Assembly (NCBI GenBank): GCA_036723735.1
Contig: DAIMGT010000009.1
Location: forward strand, 1-64,000
Source: UBA4656 sp002405525
GTDB taxonomy: Bacteria; Pseudomonadota; Gammaproteobacteria; Xanthomonadales; Ahniellaceae
Direction: 5' to 3'
Length of the DNA: 64,000 nucleotides
Under the pieces are notes generated by a model. It saw only the letters and a list, made by a program, of their open reading frames with translations, had not been told where the DNA came from and ran no database searches. The translations under genes were made by a program, and so were the position numbers. Shown here piece after piece: positions 1 through 11,295 of this stretch (its first letter is position 1; each line of letters starts with the position of its first letter).

Positions 1-1806
1 GGCCGGCTGACCAGCACCACGGCGGGCGGTCGCACGCTGGCGTACCAGTACGACAATGCCGGCAACCGCACCCGGACGACGTGGCCGGACAGCTTCTTCG
101 TCACCACGACCTATGACGCACTCAACCGGCCGGCATCGATCAAGGAGAACGGCACCGTCAATCTGGTCACCAGCTATGCCTACGATGACTTGTCACGGCG
201 TACAACGGTGACGCTGGGCAATGGCACGACGAGCACCTACACTTGGGGCGACCAAGGGGTGATGAGCGGTCTGACGCACAACTTGGCGGGCACGGCGACG
301 GATGTCACGTTCACGCTGAGCCGCAATCAGGCGCTGCAGGTGAACAACCGCACGATCAGCACCGCGGCCTACAACTGGCTGCCGCCGGCGTCGCCCAACC
401 GCACGTACACGCCGAACGGCCTGAACCAGTACACGGCGGCGCGCGGTGCGACCCTGGCCTATGACACGCGCGGCAACCTGAGCGGGGATGGCACCTGGAC
501 CTGGGGCTACAACGACCTGAACCAGCTGGTGACGGCCAGCAAGAGCGGGACCAGCGTGACGCTGGCGTATGACGGTTCGGGCCGGCTGCGGCAGGAGGTG
601 GCCAACGGCACCACGACCGCGTTCCTGTACGACGGCGGCGACCGCGTGGCGGAGTACAACGGCGCCGGCGCCCTGCTGCGCCGGCACGTGCATGGCCCGG
701 GCATCGACGAGCCGATCGTGAGCTACGAAGGCGCCGGCACCACCAGCAAGACCTGGCTGTACGCCGACCCGCAGGGCAGCATCGTGGCCAGCGCGAACAG
801 TGCCGGCACCAGCACGCAGTCGCAGGGCTACGGTCCGTTCGGCGAGCCGGGCAGCACCACGGGGACGCGCTTCAAGTACACCGGCCAGGCCTACGTCGAA
901 AGCCTGGGCCTGCACTACTACAAGGCGCGCTTCTACTCGCACAGCCTGGGCCGCTTCCTGCAGCCCGATCCGGCCGGCTATGCCGACGGGCCCAATCTGT
1001 ACGCCTACGTCGGCAATAACCCGATCAACTTCGTCGACCCGACCGGCATGACGGCCGAGGTCCACCATGGCGGGTTCAGCGGGACGCCGCAGACGCCGAC
1101 GGCGGTGTCTACCAATGCAGCGTTACTGACCGCCGCCGACTACCTCACCAATGGCATACCCACCAACGGAGGACGTCGCATTCCGCCGGGATGCACCGGA
1201 GGTTGCGCGCAGGACGTCATCCACGGGGGGAACGCGCATCCCGATCCGATCGGTGACGCTGTGATTGAAACCGTCCTTGGAGGCGGCGCGAGTCTTATCG
1301 GAAGGGGGATAAGAGGTGGCGCGAATGCGCTGGTGAATGCGTCGTTGCGCGTGCCGGAGCTGTATGTACCAGGCGCCCCAAACGCTTCGATCCTGTCGAA
1401 CGCGGTGTCGCTGGACAGGACGGCAGGCGCCACCGGAAGGGCCGGCGCCGAACTCGATCGCTTCGCTCCGGGAAGCGGATTTAGCCTTGGCTATGACCCG
1501 TCGACTAAGACGATCCTGGCGCTCCCCGGCGATCAGAATTCGACTTTTCTCAGTGGCGGCATTCCATCAAATGGTGTGAGCCGATATGGCGGCCATGCAG
1601 TCACCGGCGATGCTTTGGGCCAAGTCTCGGGAAATGCGGTCGTTGAGTTGCGGGGAGGTTCCATCATTTTGCAAGCCGATGGGTCTTTGCAGGTCGGTTT
1701 CAACTCGGGAACGCTGGGTGGGATACCAGTAGAACACCAAGCCGAGCTGTTGCAGATCCTGGAGTTCAACACGGGCAGGGTTGTGGTGCCTCGCCCGCCT
1801 CGTTGA
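1..1806 (+). CDS. RHS/YD-repeat protein, C-terminal part (5' end outside window)
   Basis: The frame is open from the first base, so the gene starts upstream. YD-type repeats (TYDALNRP, LAYDTRGN, LAYDGSGRL) run to about base 900. The RHS core-associated signature follows at roughly bases 880-1050 (GLHYYKARFY, GRFLQPDPAGY, NLYAYVGNNP), ending in the usual DPTGM junction. After the junction, about 250 residues are a variable tail with more A/T-rich, less biased codons than the repeat region. RHS proteins normally form a cocoon carrying a C-terminal effector, often delivered by type VI secretion or contact-dependent systems. I do not recognise the tail domain; its last 130 residues are rich in G, S and V and contain a GGHAVTGDAL stretch. 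No immunity-like gene follows: the next gene is dxs on the other strand. Confidence 0.88.
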   Translation, partial: GRLTSTTAGGRTLAYQYDNAGNRTRTTWPDSFFVTTTYDALNRPASIKENGTVNLVTSYAYDDLSRRTTVTLGNGTTSTYTWGDQGVMSGLTHNLAGTATDVTFTLSRNQALQVNNRTISTAAYNWLPPASPNRTYTPNGLNQYTAARGATLAYDTRGNLSGDGTWTWGYNDLNQLVTASKSGTSVTLAYDGSGRLRQEVANGTTTAFLYDGGDRVAEYNGAGALLRRHVHGPGIDEPIVSYEGAGTTSKTWLYADPQGSIVASANSAGTSTQSQGYGPFGEPGSTTGTRFKYTGQAYVESLGLHYYKARFYSHSLGRFLQPDPAGYADGPNLYAYVGNNPINFVDPTGMTAEVHHGGFSGTPQTPTAVSTNAALLTAADYLTNGIPTNGGRRIPPGCTGGCAQDVIHGGNAHPDPIGDAVIETVLGGGASLIGRGIRGGANALVNASLRVPELYVPGAPNASILSNAVSLDRTAGATGRAGAELDRFAPGSGFSLGYDPSTKTILALPGDQNSTFLSGGIPSNGVSRYGGHAVTGDALGQVSGNAVVELRGGSIILQADGSLQVGFNSGTLGGIPVEHQAELLQILEFNTGRVVVPRPPR

Positions 1807-2151
1807 CGATGCGTCAGGGGGAATCCGGTGGCAGTCCAAGACAGTCACGGTTCCTGAAACAGCGGCAATCCAGGACTGTCACGATTCCTGAAACACGGGT
1901 CGCAAAAGTCCCCGATGCCCAAGGCGGCGGTTCCGGCGACGTGCAGGGTGCCGAGAGGTAGCAATCCGGGACAGTCATGACTCCGGCCGGGTGCTGACAG
2001 GCGCCCGGCCGGCACGGCGGCCGGACGCCGCGCCGCCGCGTGCGCCAAGGCGTGCCGGATGGATCGACGAGGTGCGGGGGCAGGGTCCGGGGTGGCGCTG
2101 GACCCGTGACCGATGCGGCCGCTGGGCGTCGCAGTGTCCGAGGCGCGCCGT
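1807..2151. other. Gap between the RHS gene and dxs, no gene seen
   Basis: The 345-base gap separates the convergent RHS gene and dxs. No frame has a convincing start, ribosome binding site or family signature, so a small immunity gene is not evident. The only structure seen is three degenerate repeats at 1831-1860, 1865-1894 and 1961-1986. Confidence 0.6.
1831..1986 (+). repeat. Three degenerate direct repeats, about 26-30 bp
   Basis: Copies lie at 1831-1860, 1865-1894 and 1961-1986. All share a GCARTCC head and a GACWGTCA core. The first two continue with CGRTTCCTGAAAC, and the third diverges after the core. The first two are almost adjacent (4 bases apart). Their location directly after a rearrangement-prone RHS tail suggests a mobile-element end or recombination remnant, but I do not recognise the element. 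Confidence 0.6.
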
Positions 2152-4053
2152 TCAGCCTGCGCTGGCCAGGGCCGGCAGGGGACGCAGATCGGGCCAGCGT
2201 TCGCGGATCGCGGCGCGGATGCCTGCCGGGTCCAGTCGCGCCTCGGCGAGCAGGTCTTCGCGGCTGGCGTGTTCCTGGAAGCGGTCGGGCAGGCCGAGCT
2301 GCAGCACCGGCACGGCGATGCCGCGCGCGGTCAGCAGTTCCACCACCGCGCTGCCGGCGCCGCCGGCCAGCGCGTTGTCTTCGAGCGTGACCAGCGCGTC
2401 GTGGCCGCGCGCGAGGTCGAGCACCAGCGCCTCGTCCAGCGGCTTGACGAAGCGCATGTTGGCGACCGTGGCGTCGAACTCGGGAGCGACCTGTTCGGCG
2501 GCGGCGAGTGGTGCGCCGAAGGCGAGCAGGGCGATCCGCGCGCCGCGGCGGCGCACTTCACCGCAGCCGATCGGCAGGGTCTCGAGGTCCGGCTCGATGC
2601 GCGCGCCCGGCCCGTTGCCGCGCGGATAGCGCACCGCCGCCGGCCCGGCATGACGGAACCCGGTGGTGAGCATCATGCGGCATTCGTTTTCGTCGGCCGG
2701 CGCCATCACCACCATGTTCGGGATGCAGCGCAGATACGAAAGGTCGAACGACCCGGAGTGCGTGGGTCCGTCCGGCCCCACCACGCCGCCGCGGTCGATC
2801 GCGAACAGCACGTCGAGCCCCTGCAGCGCCACGTCGTGGATCAACTGGTCGTAGGCGCGCTGCAGGAAGGTGCTGTAGATCGCCACCACCGGCTTGCCGC
2901 CCTCGCAGGCCATGCCCGCGGCCAGGGTGACGCTGTGCTGCTCGGCGATGCCGACGTCGAAGTATCGGTCCGGGAACTCCTTGCTGAAGCGCACCAGTCC
3001 GGAGCCTTCGCGCATCGCCGGGGTGATCCCGTACAGCAGCGGGTCGGCTGCCGCCATGTCGCACAGCCAGTCCGAGAACACTTGGGTGTAGGTCGGCTTC
3101 GCGGGGCCGGCCTTCTTGACCACGCCGATCGTGGGGTCGAACGGCCCCACCGCGTGGTACTCGATCTGGTCCTGCTCGGCGCGGTCGTAGCCCTTGCCCT
3201 TGGTGGTGACCACGTGCAGCAGTTGCGGACCCTTGAGCGCGTTGACGGTGCGCAGCGCGTGCAGCAGCGCCGGCACGTCGTGACCGTCGATCGGGCCCGT
3301 GTAGTGGAAGCCGAACTCCTCGAACAGGGTGCTGGGCACGAACATGCCCTTGGCATGCTCCTCCCAGCGCTTGACCCAGCGCCACGGCGGCGAGCCCTTC
3401 TTCAGCGACCGCTTGATCCGCTCCCGCATGTCATTGAGGCGGCGGCTCGACAGCATGCGTCCGAGGATCTTGGTCAGCGCACCGACGTTCTCCGAGATCG
3501 ACATCTGGTTGTCGTTGAGCACCACCAGCAGATCCGGTTCGGGCTGCATGCCGCCGCCGTGGTTCATCGCCTCGAAGGCCATTCCGGCGGTCATCGCGCC
3601 GTCGCCGATCACCGCGACGATGCGGCGCGGGTCGCCGCGCCGCTGGGCGGCAATCGCCATCCCCAGCGCCGCGCTGATCGAGGTCGAGGAGTGGCCGACC
3701 CCGAAGGTGTCGTACTCGCTCTCGTGACGCGCCGGGAACGGCGCCAGGCCGTCCCTGCGCTTGATGCTCTCGATGCGGTCGCGCCGCCCGGTGAGGATCT
3801 TGTGCGGGTAGGCCTGGTGGCCGACGTCCCACACGAGGCGATCGTGCGGGGTGTCGAACACGCGGTGCAGGGCGACGGTGAGTTCCACCACGCCGAGGTT
3901 GGCGCCGAAATGCCCGCCGGAGCGGCCGACCGATTCGATCAGGTATTCACGCAGTTCGCGCGCGACTTCCGGCACCTCGGCCTCGGGCAGGGCGCGGAGG
4001 TCGGCGGGGGATTCGATCCGCGACAGGCGCGGGTAGCGGGAGGCGTCGATCAT
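2152..4053 (-). CDS. dxs: 1-deoxy-D-xylulose-5-phosphate synthase
   Basis: This enzyme condenses pyruvate with glyceraldehyde 3-phosphate, the thiamine-diphosphate-dependent first step of the MEP isoprenoid pathway; it also feeds thiamine and pyridoxal synthesis. It has 633 residues, the usual length. Visible motifs are GGHFGANLG near residue 47, GHSSTSIS near 120, the ThDP/Mg site GDG at 150-152 with VLNDN near 178-182, and the transketolase pyrimidine-domain motif DVGIAEQH in the second half. A GGAGAA ribosome site lies 7 bases before the ATG. It is the first of a run of minus-strand genes but has its own 80-base leader, so it is probably transcribed separately. Confidence 0.97.
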   Translation of the reverse strand: MIDASRYPRLSRIESPADLRALPEAEVPEVARELREYLIESVGRSGGHFGANLGVVELTVALHRVFDTPHDRLVWDVGHQAYPHKILTGRRDRIESIKRRDGLAPFPARHESEYDTFGVGHSSTSISAALGMAIAAQRRGDPRRIVAVIGDGAMTAGMAFEAMNHGGGMQPEPDLLVVLNDNQMSISENVGALTKILGRMLSSRRLNDMRERIKRSLKKGSPPWRWVKRWEEHAKGMFVPSTLFEEFGFHYTGPIDGHDVPALLHALRTVNALKGPQLLHVVTTKGKGYDRAEQDQIEYHAVGPFDPTIGVVKKAGPAKPTYTQVFSDWLCDMAAADPLLYGITPAMREGSGLVRFSKEFPDRYFDVGIAEQHSVTLAAGMACEGGKPVVAIYSTFLQRAYDQLIHDVALQGLDVLFAIDRGGVVGPDGPTHSGSFDLSYLRCIPNMVVMAPADENECRMMLTTGFRHAGPAAVRYPRGNGPGARIEPDLETLPIGCGEVRRRGARIALLAFGAPLAAAEQVAPEFDATVANMRFVKPLDEALVLDLARGHDALVTLEDNALAGGAGSAVVELLTARGIAVPVLQLGLPDRFQEHASREDLLAEARLDPAGIRAAIRERWPDLRPLPALASAG

Positions 4054-4134
4054 GGGCGGATTCTCCGCCCGTCGACGCGAGAGGACAAGGACGGGGATCG
4101 GGCGGACTGCGGGCGCCGCCGGCGGGGGCCGGCC

Positions 4135-4728
4135 TCAAGCCGAACGGCGGTTCTTCGGCAAATGGTTGCGCAGGAACTCCATCTGGTCGGCGAGGATGTT
4201 GCGGTTGGACAGGATCAGGTGCTCCACCCAGCTCGGCCGGTAGGGCACGGCCAGCAGGGGCATCTGGGCCTGTTGCGGCGTGCGGCCGCCCTTGCGGACG
4301 TTGCAGTGCAGGCAGGCGCAGACCACGTTCTCCCAGTGGTCGCGGCCGCCCTGGCTCAGCGGGACCACGTGGTCGCGGGTCAGTTCGCAGCGGTGGAACT
4401 GCTCGCCGCAGTACATGCAAAGATTGCGGTCGCGGGCGAACAGGGACGCGTTGGTCAGCGCCGGGGCCGGGTTGTAGGCCGAGGCGCTGGCGTGCCCGCG
4501 GCTGGCGACGATCGGGTGCAGGCGGATCATGCTGCGCTCACCGCTGGCGCGGTGGATGCCGCCGCGGATGGCCAGGCAGGGGTCGCCCAGGGTCCAGGCC
4601 ACCGCGTCGCGCACGTAGAGGCAGACCGCGTCCTGCCACGAGATCCAGTCGAGGATCCGCCCGTGGGCGTCGAGCGACAGCACCCGCGTGGTGTGGATGT
4701 CGTTCGCGATCACCGCGCCAGGCGACAT
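4135..4728 (-). CDS. HNH endonuclease family protein
   Basis: The protein has 197 residues. The second half carries an HNH nuclease fold: CMYC at the start, then the TRDHVVPLSQGG core with the catalytic His, then ENVV, CLHCN and a basic KGG. The two CxxC pairs probably bind structural zinc. The first half has no domain I recognise. HNH proteins of this size are widespread in proteobacterial chromosomes as stand-alone genes of unknown role. Nothing nearby (no phage or restriction genes) suggests a defence function here. It lies between dxs and a small exported protein on the same strand. Confidence 0.85.
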   Translation of the reverse strand: MSPGAVIANDIHTTRVLSLDAHGRILDWISWQDAVCLYVRDAVAWTLGDPCLAIRGGIHRASGERSMIRLHPIVASRGHASASAYNPAPALTNASLFARDRNLCMYCGEQFHRCELTRDHVVPLSQGGRDHWENVVCACLHCNVRKGGRTPQQAQMPLLAVPYRPSWVEHLILSNRNILADQMEFLRNHLPKNRRSA

Positions 4729-5003
4729 TCAGCGGACTCCCGTTGGCCGACCCTCTGGAGGATAACCGAACTTCACGACGGCCCGCCCGCCGCTTCCCTG
4801 GGACGCCGAAGCCCTCCGGCGCAGGTCATCGATGCCGCGCCGGGAAGCCGGTGGTGGGCGGCCTCCCGGCGCCGGGGCGATCGCGGGCAGGGGCGGGCGC
4901 GATCCGGGCAGCGATCCAGGCGTGCTGCCACAGGTCGGATCCGCGCCGGGCCTGCGCTGCGGGCCCAGCGGCGCCCGCCAGGAACCGTCTCTGTTCCGGC
5001 CGC

Positions 5004-5480
5004 TCAGTTGCCGCCGCAGCTGCCCAGCGCGGGATCGCACACGCCGGTGCGCAGGCGGGCGGTGCGCGCCGCCTCGCGGTCGCGCTGCATCTGCGCCACG
5101 GTGCGGCATTCCAACTGGTGCCGGTGCGAGCCGAGACGCTTGCGCTGCGAGCAGACCAGTCGCTCGTCCTCGGCCTTGTTGACCAGGGCGACGACGCGCT
5201 CCTGCGCGTTGAACAGACGGATCTTGGCAGCATCGTCGAGGTCGGACATCGACGCCTTGCCGTCCAGCGTGCGGCGGATCTCCGCCTGGGCGTCGGCCAA
5301 CTGTCTGCGCTCGGCCCGCGACAGCGCCTCGAAGTCGCGGCCGGCGGCGCGCTGCGCCACCTCGTCGTGCCAGGCGAGGAACTGCGGCACCGTGGCGTTG
5401 TTCACGGTCGGCGCGTCGCCGGCGACGGCATGCAGGGAGAGGCTCAGTAGCAGGGCTGCGAGCATTGGACGCAGGGTCAT
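5004..5480 (-). CDS. Small exported protein of unknown function
   Basis: The 158-residue protein begins at the ATG at 5480, preceded by GAGG 6 bases upstream. A longer frame to 5567 exists, but this start gives a clean signal peptide (MTLRPMLAALLLSLSLHAVA) with cleavage after AVAGD expected. The mature part is charged and mostly helical, with a CSQRK site, another Cys in the QLECRT stretch, and a C-terminal CDPALGSCGGN that could form a disulfide. It is probably periplasmic. I do not recognise the family, and no neighbour shares an obvious pathway with it. Confidence 0.75.
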   Translation of the reverse strand: MTLRPMLAALLLSLSLHAVAGDAPTVNNATVPQFLAWHDEVAQRAAGRDFEALSRAERRQLADAQAEIRRTLDGKASMSDLDDAAKIRLFNAQERVVALVNKAEDERLVCSQRKRLGSHRHQLECRTVAQMQRDREAARTARLRTGVCDPALGSCGGN

Positions 5481-5577
5481 GGGGATCCTCGGCTGGGTTA
5501 GGTCGCCGTATGGGCGAGCCCATAGCCTACCGGATCGGCGGATGCCGCCGGCGGCACCCCGCCGCACTCGCGCGCGA

Positions 5578-7362
<1,785 letters not shown>

Positions 7363-7385
7363 GGGGGTTCTCCAGGAATCCGGAT

Positions 7386-7901
7386 TCAGCGGAACTCGCC
7401 CGCGCGGCCCGGCACCGGATTCAGGCGGCTGTCGAAGGTGAAGTTCCAGGTGTCGGCCGGATCCGTGGTGCCGATCTTGCCTTCGAGGCGGTAGGCGACG
7501 GCGGCGCCCGCGGCGGTCGCGGCATCGAGCCGCGCGCGGGCCGCAGGATCGAGCCCGGCCTCGGCGGGCACCACGTCGGAACTCAGGCCCGGGATCTCGA
7601 TCCCCGCGTCCAGCACCAGCCGGCCCGCCGGCCGGCCGTCGATCGCGAGGTCGGCTTCGATGCGCCCGAAGCGGGTCGGCACGGTGCTGAAGTTCTGCAG
7701 GCGGAGGGTGAGCCTGACCGGGCCGGCCGAGCCGGCGGAGACGCCCTCGATCGAGGCGCTGGGCGGGTTGATGCGCTTGATCAGGCCGGCCTGGGTGCGT
7801 CCGCCGCCGGCGCCGCAGGCGGCCAGCGTCGCCAGCATGGCCGCCACGACGAGGGCGCGGACCATGGCGGGCGTTGCGTGCTGGTCAATCGGCATCGACA
7901 T
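7386..7901 (-). CDS. Lipoprotein with LEA14/WHy-like domain
   Basis: The ATG at 7901 is chosen because GAGGAAC sits just before it. ATGs at 7895 and 7865 are possible, and an upstream in-frame start at 7970 has no ribosome site. The product has 171 residues with a lipobox (ATLAAC), so it should be a lipid-anchored envelope protein. The mature part (LTLRLQNFSTVPTRFGRIEADLAIDG) matches the pattern of LEA14/WHy beta-sandwich proteins, small domains linked to desiccation or stress in bacteria. It precedes the acyl-CoA dehydrogenase on the same strand with a 23-base gap and may be co-transcribed. Confidence 0.75.
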   Translation of the reverse strand: MSMPIDQHATPAMVRALVVAAMLATLAACGAGGGRTQAGLIKRINPPSASIEGVSAGSAGPVRLTLRLQNFSTVPTRFGRIEADLAIDGRPAGRLVLDAGIEIPGLSSDVVPAEAGLDPAARARLDAATAAGAAVAYRLEGKIGTTDPADTWNFTFDSRLNPVPGRAGEFR

Positions 7902-8415
7902 GTTCCTCGGGAACCGGTGGCGCTGAGCATACGCCACCGAATGGGTGCGTGGCAGGCGGGTTGGTGGCAACAGGTTTCACAGTCCCGGAAAACGGCCTCC
8001 GAACGGCCGAAACTGCCACAAGTTCATTGATCATGTATCGAAAATCGCTGATTGCTGTCCACGCTGCGCCAGCCGGGGATGGTTTTTCGAGTATCGGCTC
8101 GAAGCGGAACGCGCTAAGGTCTTCCGCGCCGAGTGCGGGCCAGCCCTGCTGGGTGTCCCCGCTCCGGCGTGGTCGTGCGTCCCGGGATAGGCCGTACGGG
8201 TGGTCGAACCGACCACGAAACGCGCGGAACCCCACCGGCCCTGCAGGCGCCGGCAGGAACGGGGTTCCTTCCTGGTGGACCGCACGCCCGACGCGGGTCC
8301 ACGTCCATACCCCTGGCAGCGGCCCCCGCCAGCCGCGGTTCAGCCCCCGTCCCGCATGGTGCGTCGCGGCAGGGGCCGGCCGGTCGGTGGTCGACCCGGG
8401 CAGGAGGACAATCGA
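7902..8415. other. Divergent intergenic region with two perfect inverted repeats
   Basis: The 514 bases between the lipoprotein gene and the cell wall hydrolase gene hold no convincing gene. Two palindromes are seen: GTGGTCG/CGACCAC at 8200-8216 (7-bp arms, 3-base loop) and GGAACCCC/GGGGTTCC at 8226-8233 and 8261-8268. An open frame beginning at 8200 runs into the hydrolase gene, but its first 72 codons have no family signal and the ribosome site supports the later start. Confidence 0.5.
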
Positions 8416-8973
8416 ATGAAACTTGGATGGATCCTGTGGCTGGCGTCGATCATGGGCGGAACCGTCCAGGACCAGACCTGCCTTGCCACCACCGTCTACC
8501 TCGAAGCCCGCGACCAGCCCATCGAAGGCCAGTACGCGGTCGCCGAGGTCGCCCTGCGGCGTCGCGAGACCGGCCGCTGGGGCGGCAGCGTGTGCGAGGT
8601 GGTGAAGAGCAGTCGCCAGTTCGCGCCCACCCTGCTGCCCACCGACTACCCGGTACGCAACATCCGCGCCTGGCAGCGCGCCTGGAAGGTGGCGGGCAAT
8701 TCACTGCACAACTGGCGCCTCCCGCCCGAGCACCGCCGGCTCTACGTGCCGGGCGCCGACCATTTCTTCGCCCACCACGTGGTGCGGCCTGGCTGGCTCG
8801 ACTACGGCGTCCCGGTTGCGGTCATCGGCGACCACTCGTTCTACCGCGTGGACGGCGTGAAGCGGCCGGCGGTCGCACCCGCAGCCGCTGTGCAGCCGGC
8901 ATCGCTGGATCGCGAAAGGCAGACGATCGAGGCCGCACGCGCGGTGCCGCTGGCGATGCACGCGTCGCGTTGA
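8416..8973 (+). CDS. SleB-type cell wall hydrolase
   Basis: The ATG at 8416 has a strong CAGGAGG ribosome site 8 bases upstream. The product has 185 residues: a short hydrophobic N-terminus (MKLGWILWLASIMGG) that could act as a signal, then a Hydrolase_2 (SleB) domain with CLATTVYLEARDQP, where the Glu is the predicted catalytic residue, followed by GQYAVAEVALRR and HFFAHH. SleB-type enzymes are peptidoglycan lytic transglycosylases or amidases. In non-spore-formers they probably act in wall remodelling. The C-terminal 50 residues are low complexity. Confidence 0.87.
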   Translation: MKLGWILWLASIMGGTVQDQTCLATTVYLEARDQPIEGQYAVAEVALRRRETGRWGGSVCEVVKSSRQFAPTLLPTDYPVRNIRAWQRAWKVAGNSLHNWRLPPEHRRLYVPGADHFFAHHVVRPGWLDYGVPVAVIGDHSFYRVDGVKRPAVAPAAAVQPASLDRERQTIEAARAVPLAMHASR

Positions 8974-9060
8974 CGCACGGCGGGTACGCGACTCGCGGCC
9001 GGCTGCGCGACCGAGCGAACCGACTTCCATGCAGCCGCCGCCCCGGCCGCCAACGCCGGC

Positions 9061-11295
9061 TCAGGCGGCAAGCGGGTGCCGGCGGCCGGTTCCCGGCGGG
9101 GTCGCCGTGGTTGCCTGCGCCACCAGCAGCCGCTCGGCAGGCGATGCGAAGCGCGCATCCCAGTCGGCCAGGCGCGGGGCCATCACGCGCCGCCACAGCG
9201 GCGGCACCAGCGTCAGGCCGATCGTGCCGAGGTAGCCGGTCGGCATCTGCGGCGCATCGGGGAAGGCCTGCAGCCGATGGAACGGCGCTTCGCCCTGCGC
9301 ATGGTGGTGCGAGTGCCGGGTCAGGTTGAACATGGCCCAGGAGCTGATCCGGCGGTTGGTGTTCCAGGAGTGGCGAGGCGCCACCGGCGAGCCCGGTTCG
9401 CGGAAGATCCCGTAGTGTTCCATGTAGTTGACGATTTCCAGCAGTGCCTTGCCCCACAGCGCGCAGGCGACGAAAAAGCCGGCGCCCGCCGCACCGCCGA
9501 TCGCGAACGCCGAACCGAGCAGGACCACTTCCAGCGCCCGCCCGCGCAGCACCGCGTTGCGCCATGACCACAGCGGGTGGCCGCGGACGCGGAGCCGGCG
9601 CGCCTCGATGCGCCACGCGCTCGCATTGCCGTGCACGGTCGAGTGCCAGACGTGCGCGTACACGTTGCGCCCGCGCGGCGCGCTGGCCGGGTCGGCGGGC
9701 GTGGCGACGTGGCGGTGGTGGCCGTGGACATGCTCGATCGCGAACGCGGTGTCGAGGGAAAACGCCAGCAACCAGCGGCCGACCGCCATCGAAGCGCGGT
9801 CCCAGGTGCGGTGCACGAGTTCGTGCGCGGACACCGTGCCCACCATCCCGATCATCAGTCCGGTGAGAATCCACGCCGCGACATGGGTTCCCGCGCCCGC
9901 GGCATCGCGCGCGGCCAGCACGTCGATGCCGCTGATCGACTGCACCGCCGCGCCGAAGCCGAGCGGGTCGCCGGGGGCCACGCTCCACACCGCCGCGAAC
10001 ACGATGCAGGCCAGCAGCGGCAGCGCGGACCACAACTGCGCGGTGAACCAATCCGGTCGCGCATAGCGCGGCGTGCGCAGGTCGTCCCCGAGCACGATGT
10101 CGCCGAGCACGTAGAAGCCGACGATGGCGAACAACCCGGCCACGGTCCAGCCGCCGCCGGCCACCAGCGACCACAGCGCCATCAGGCCGATCGCGTGGAA
10201 CAGCGAGAACTTGGCGTAATCGCGCCAGCCCGCCACCGCCGCGCCGTCGCTCGCGGTCGCGGCGGGCTGCGATGCGGGATCGGCCGGCGCCTCGGTGAAG
10301 CGGTCCGCATGCACGCGCGACGCCGGGACGCCAGCCGCGCGCAGCAGCGCGCCGGCGTCGTCCACCATTGCCGGCGGCCCGCACAACCACGCCGCGGCGT
10401 CGCGCGGCAGCAGCGCGGGGAGATGGTCGGTCACCCGGCCCCGCAGGCCGCGCCAGGCGTCGTCGTCGCCGGCTCGCGAGAGGACCGGCTCCACGCGCAG
10501 CCCGCCGGGCCAGCGCGCGGCGAGTCCCGCCAGTTCGTCGAGCGCGAACAGGTCCGCGCGCGTGCGCGCGCCGAACAACAGCGTGGCGGGCCGCGCGATG
10601 CCACGATCGAGCGCCTCCCGCAGCAGCGCCAGGATCGGCGCCAGCCCACTGCCGGTGGCCACGAACAGCCATGCCGCCGCGCCCTCGTGCAGAACGAAAT
10701 CTCCATACGGGCCCTCCACCTGCACTGCGCGGCCGCGCAGGTCCTCGTCGTGCAGTCGCGCGGACAGGGCGCCACCCTCGTGGCGACGCACGATGAACGA
10801 CACCTGCGCGTCGGCGCGCGGCGGTGCGGCAAAGGAATAGGGGCGCGCGGTCGCGGGCCGGTCGCCGAGGCGCAGCAGGGCGTGCTGGCCCGCCGCATAG
10901 GGCAGGCCGTGGTCGAGCTGCACCGTCACCCGCACGATGCCCGGCGCGAGCCTCTCCTGCGCCACGATGGTGCCGCCCGCCCGGCGTGCGGCCTGTGCCG
11001 GTGCGTCGACCCGCGCGATCCGCACCTCGCCGCGAGGCACGGCCTGGCAGGCCAGCACCACGCCACCCGCGATCTCCGGGTCGGAGAGCAGATAGGCGCT
11101 CTCGGTGCGCTCGCTCACCGAACCCTCCAGCACCCGGCAGCGGCAGGTACCGCAGCCGCCGACGCGGCAACTGAAGGGCAGGGACAGGCCGGCGCGCTGG
11201 GCGGCGGCGAGCAGGGTCTCTCCCGGTGCCGCGGGGAACACGCGGTCGTCGAGGTGGATGGTCGCGGCACGGACGGGTGCGGGACGCAGGGCCAT
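9061..11295 (-). CDS. Ferredoxin-reductase-alkane hydroxylase (AlkB) fusion
   Basis: One polypeptide of about 744 residues carries three modules. An N-terminal [2Fe-2S] ferredoxin has C43-x4-C48-x2-C51 and C83. A ferredoxin reductase follows, with RPYSFAAPP near 151 for FAD and ATGSGLAP near 213 plus LCGPPAM near 304 for NAD(P)H. A membrane di-iron hydroxylase then spans about 360-744, with the four AlkB boxes HELVH 491-495, EHVHGHH 521-527, NYMEHYG 623-629 and RHSHHH 660-665. It should hydroxylate alkanes or other terminal methyl groups using its own electron chain, without separate rubredoxin. Hydrophobic stretches around 367-440 and 472-520 are membrane helices. The start at 11295 is chosen from the ferredoxin fold; a GTG at 11334 is possible. 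It is divergent from an AraC gene, its probable regulator. Confidence 0.92.
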   Translation of the reverse strand: MALRPAPVRAATIHLDDRVFPAAPGETLLAAAQRAGLSLPFSCRVGGCGTCRCRVLEGSVSERTESAYLLSDPEIAGGVVLACQAVPRGEVRIARVDAPAQAARRAGGTIVAQERLAPGIVRVTVQLDHGLPYAAGQHALLRLGDRPATARPYSFAAPPRADAQVSFIVRRHEGGALSARLHDEDLRGRAVQVEGPYGDFVLHEGAAAWLFVATGSGLAPILALLREALDRGIARPATLLFGARTRADLFALDELAGLAARWPGGLRVEPVLSRAGDDDAWRGLRGRVTDHLPALLPRDAAAWLCGPPAMVDDAGALLRAAGVPASRVHADRFTEAPADPASQPAATASDGAAVAGWRDYAKFSLFHAIGLMALWSLVAGGGWTVAGLFAIVGFYVLGDIVLGDDLRTPRYARPDWFTAQLWSALPLLACIVFAAVWSVAPGDPLGFGAAVQSISGIDVLAARDAAGAGTHVAAWILTGLMIGMVGTVSAHELVHRTWDRASMAVGRWLLAFSLDTAFAIEHVHGHHRHVATPADPASAPRGRNVYAHVWHSTVHGNASAWRIEARRLRVRGHPLWSWRNAVLRGRALEVVLLGSAFAIGGAAGAGFFVACALWGKALLEIVNYMEHYGIFREPGSPVAPRHSWNTNRRISSWAMFNLTRHSHHHAQGEAPFHRLQAFPDAPQMPTGYLGTIGLTLVPPLWRRVMAPRLADWDARFASPAERLLVAQATTATPPGTGRRHPLAA

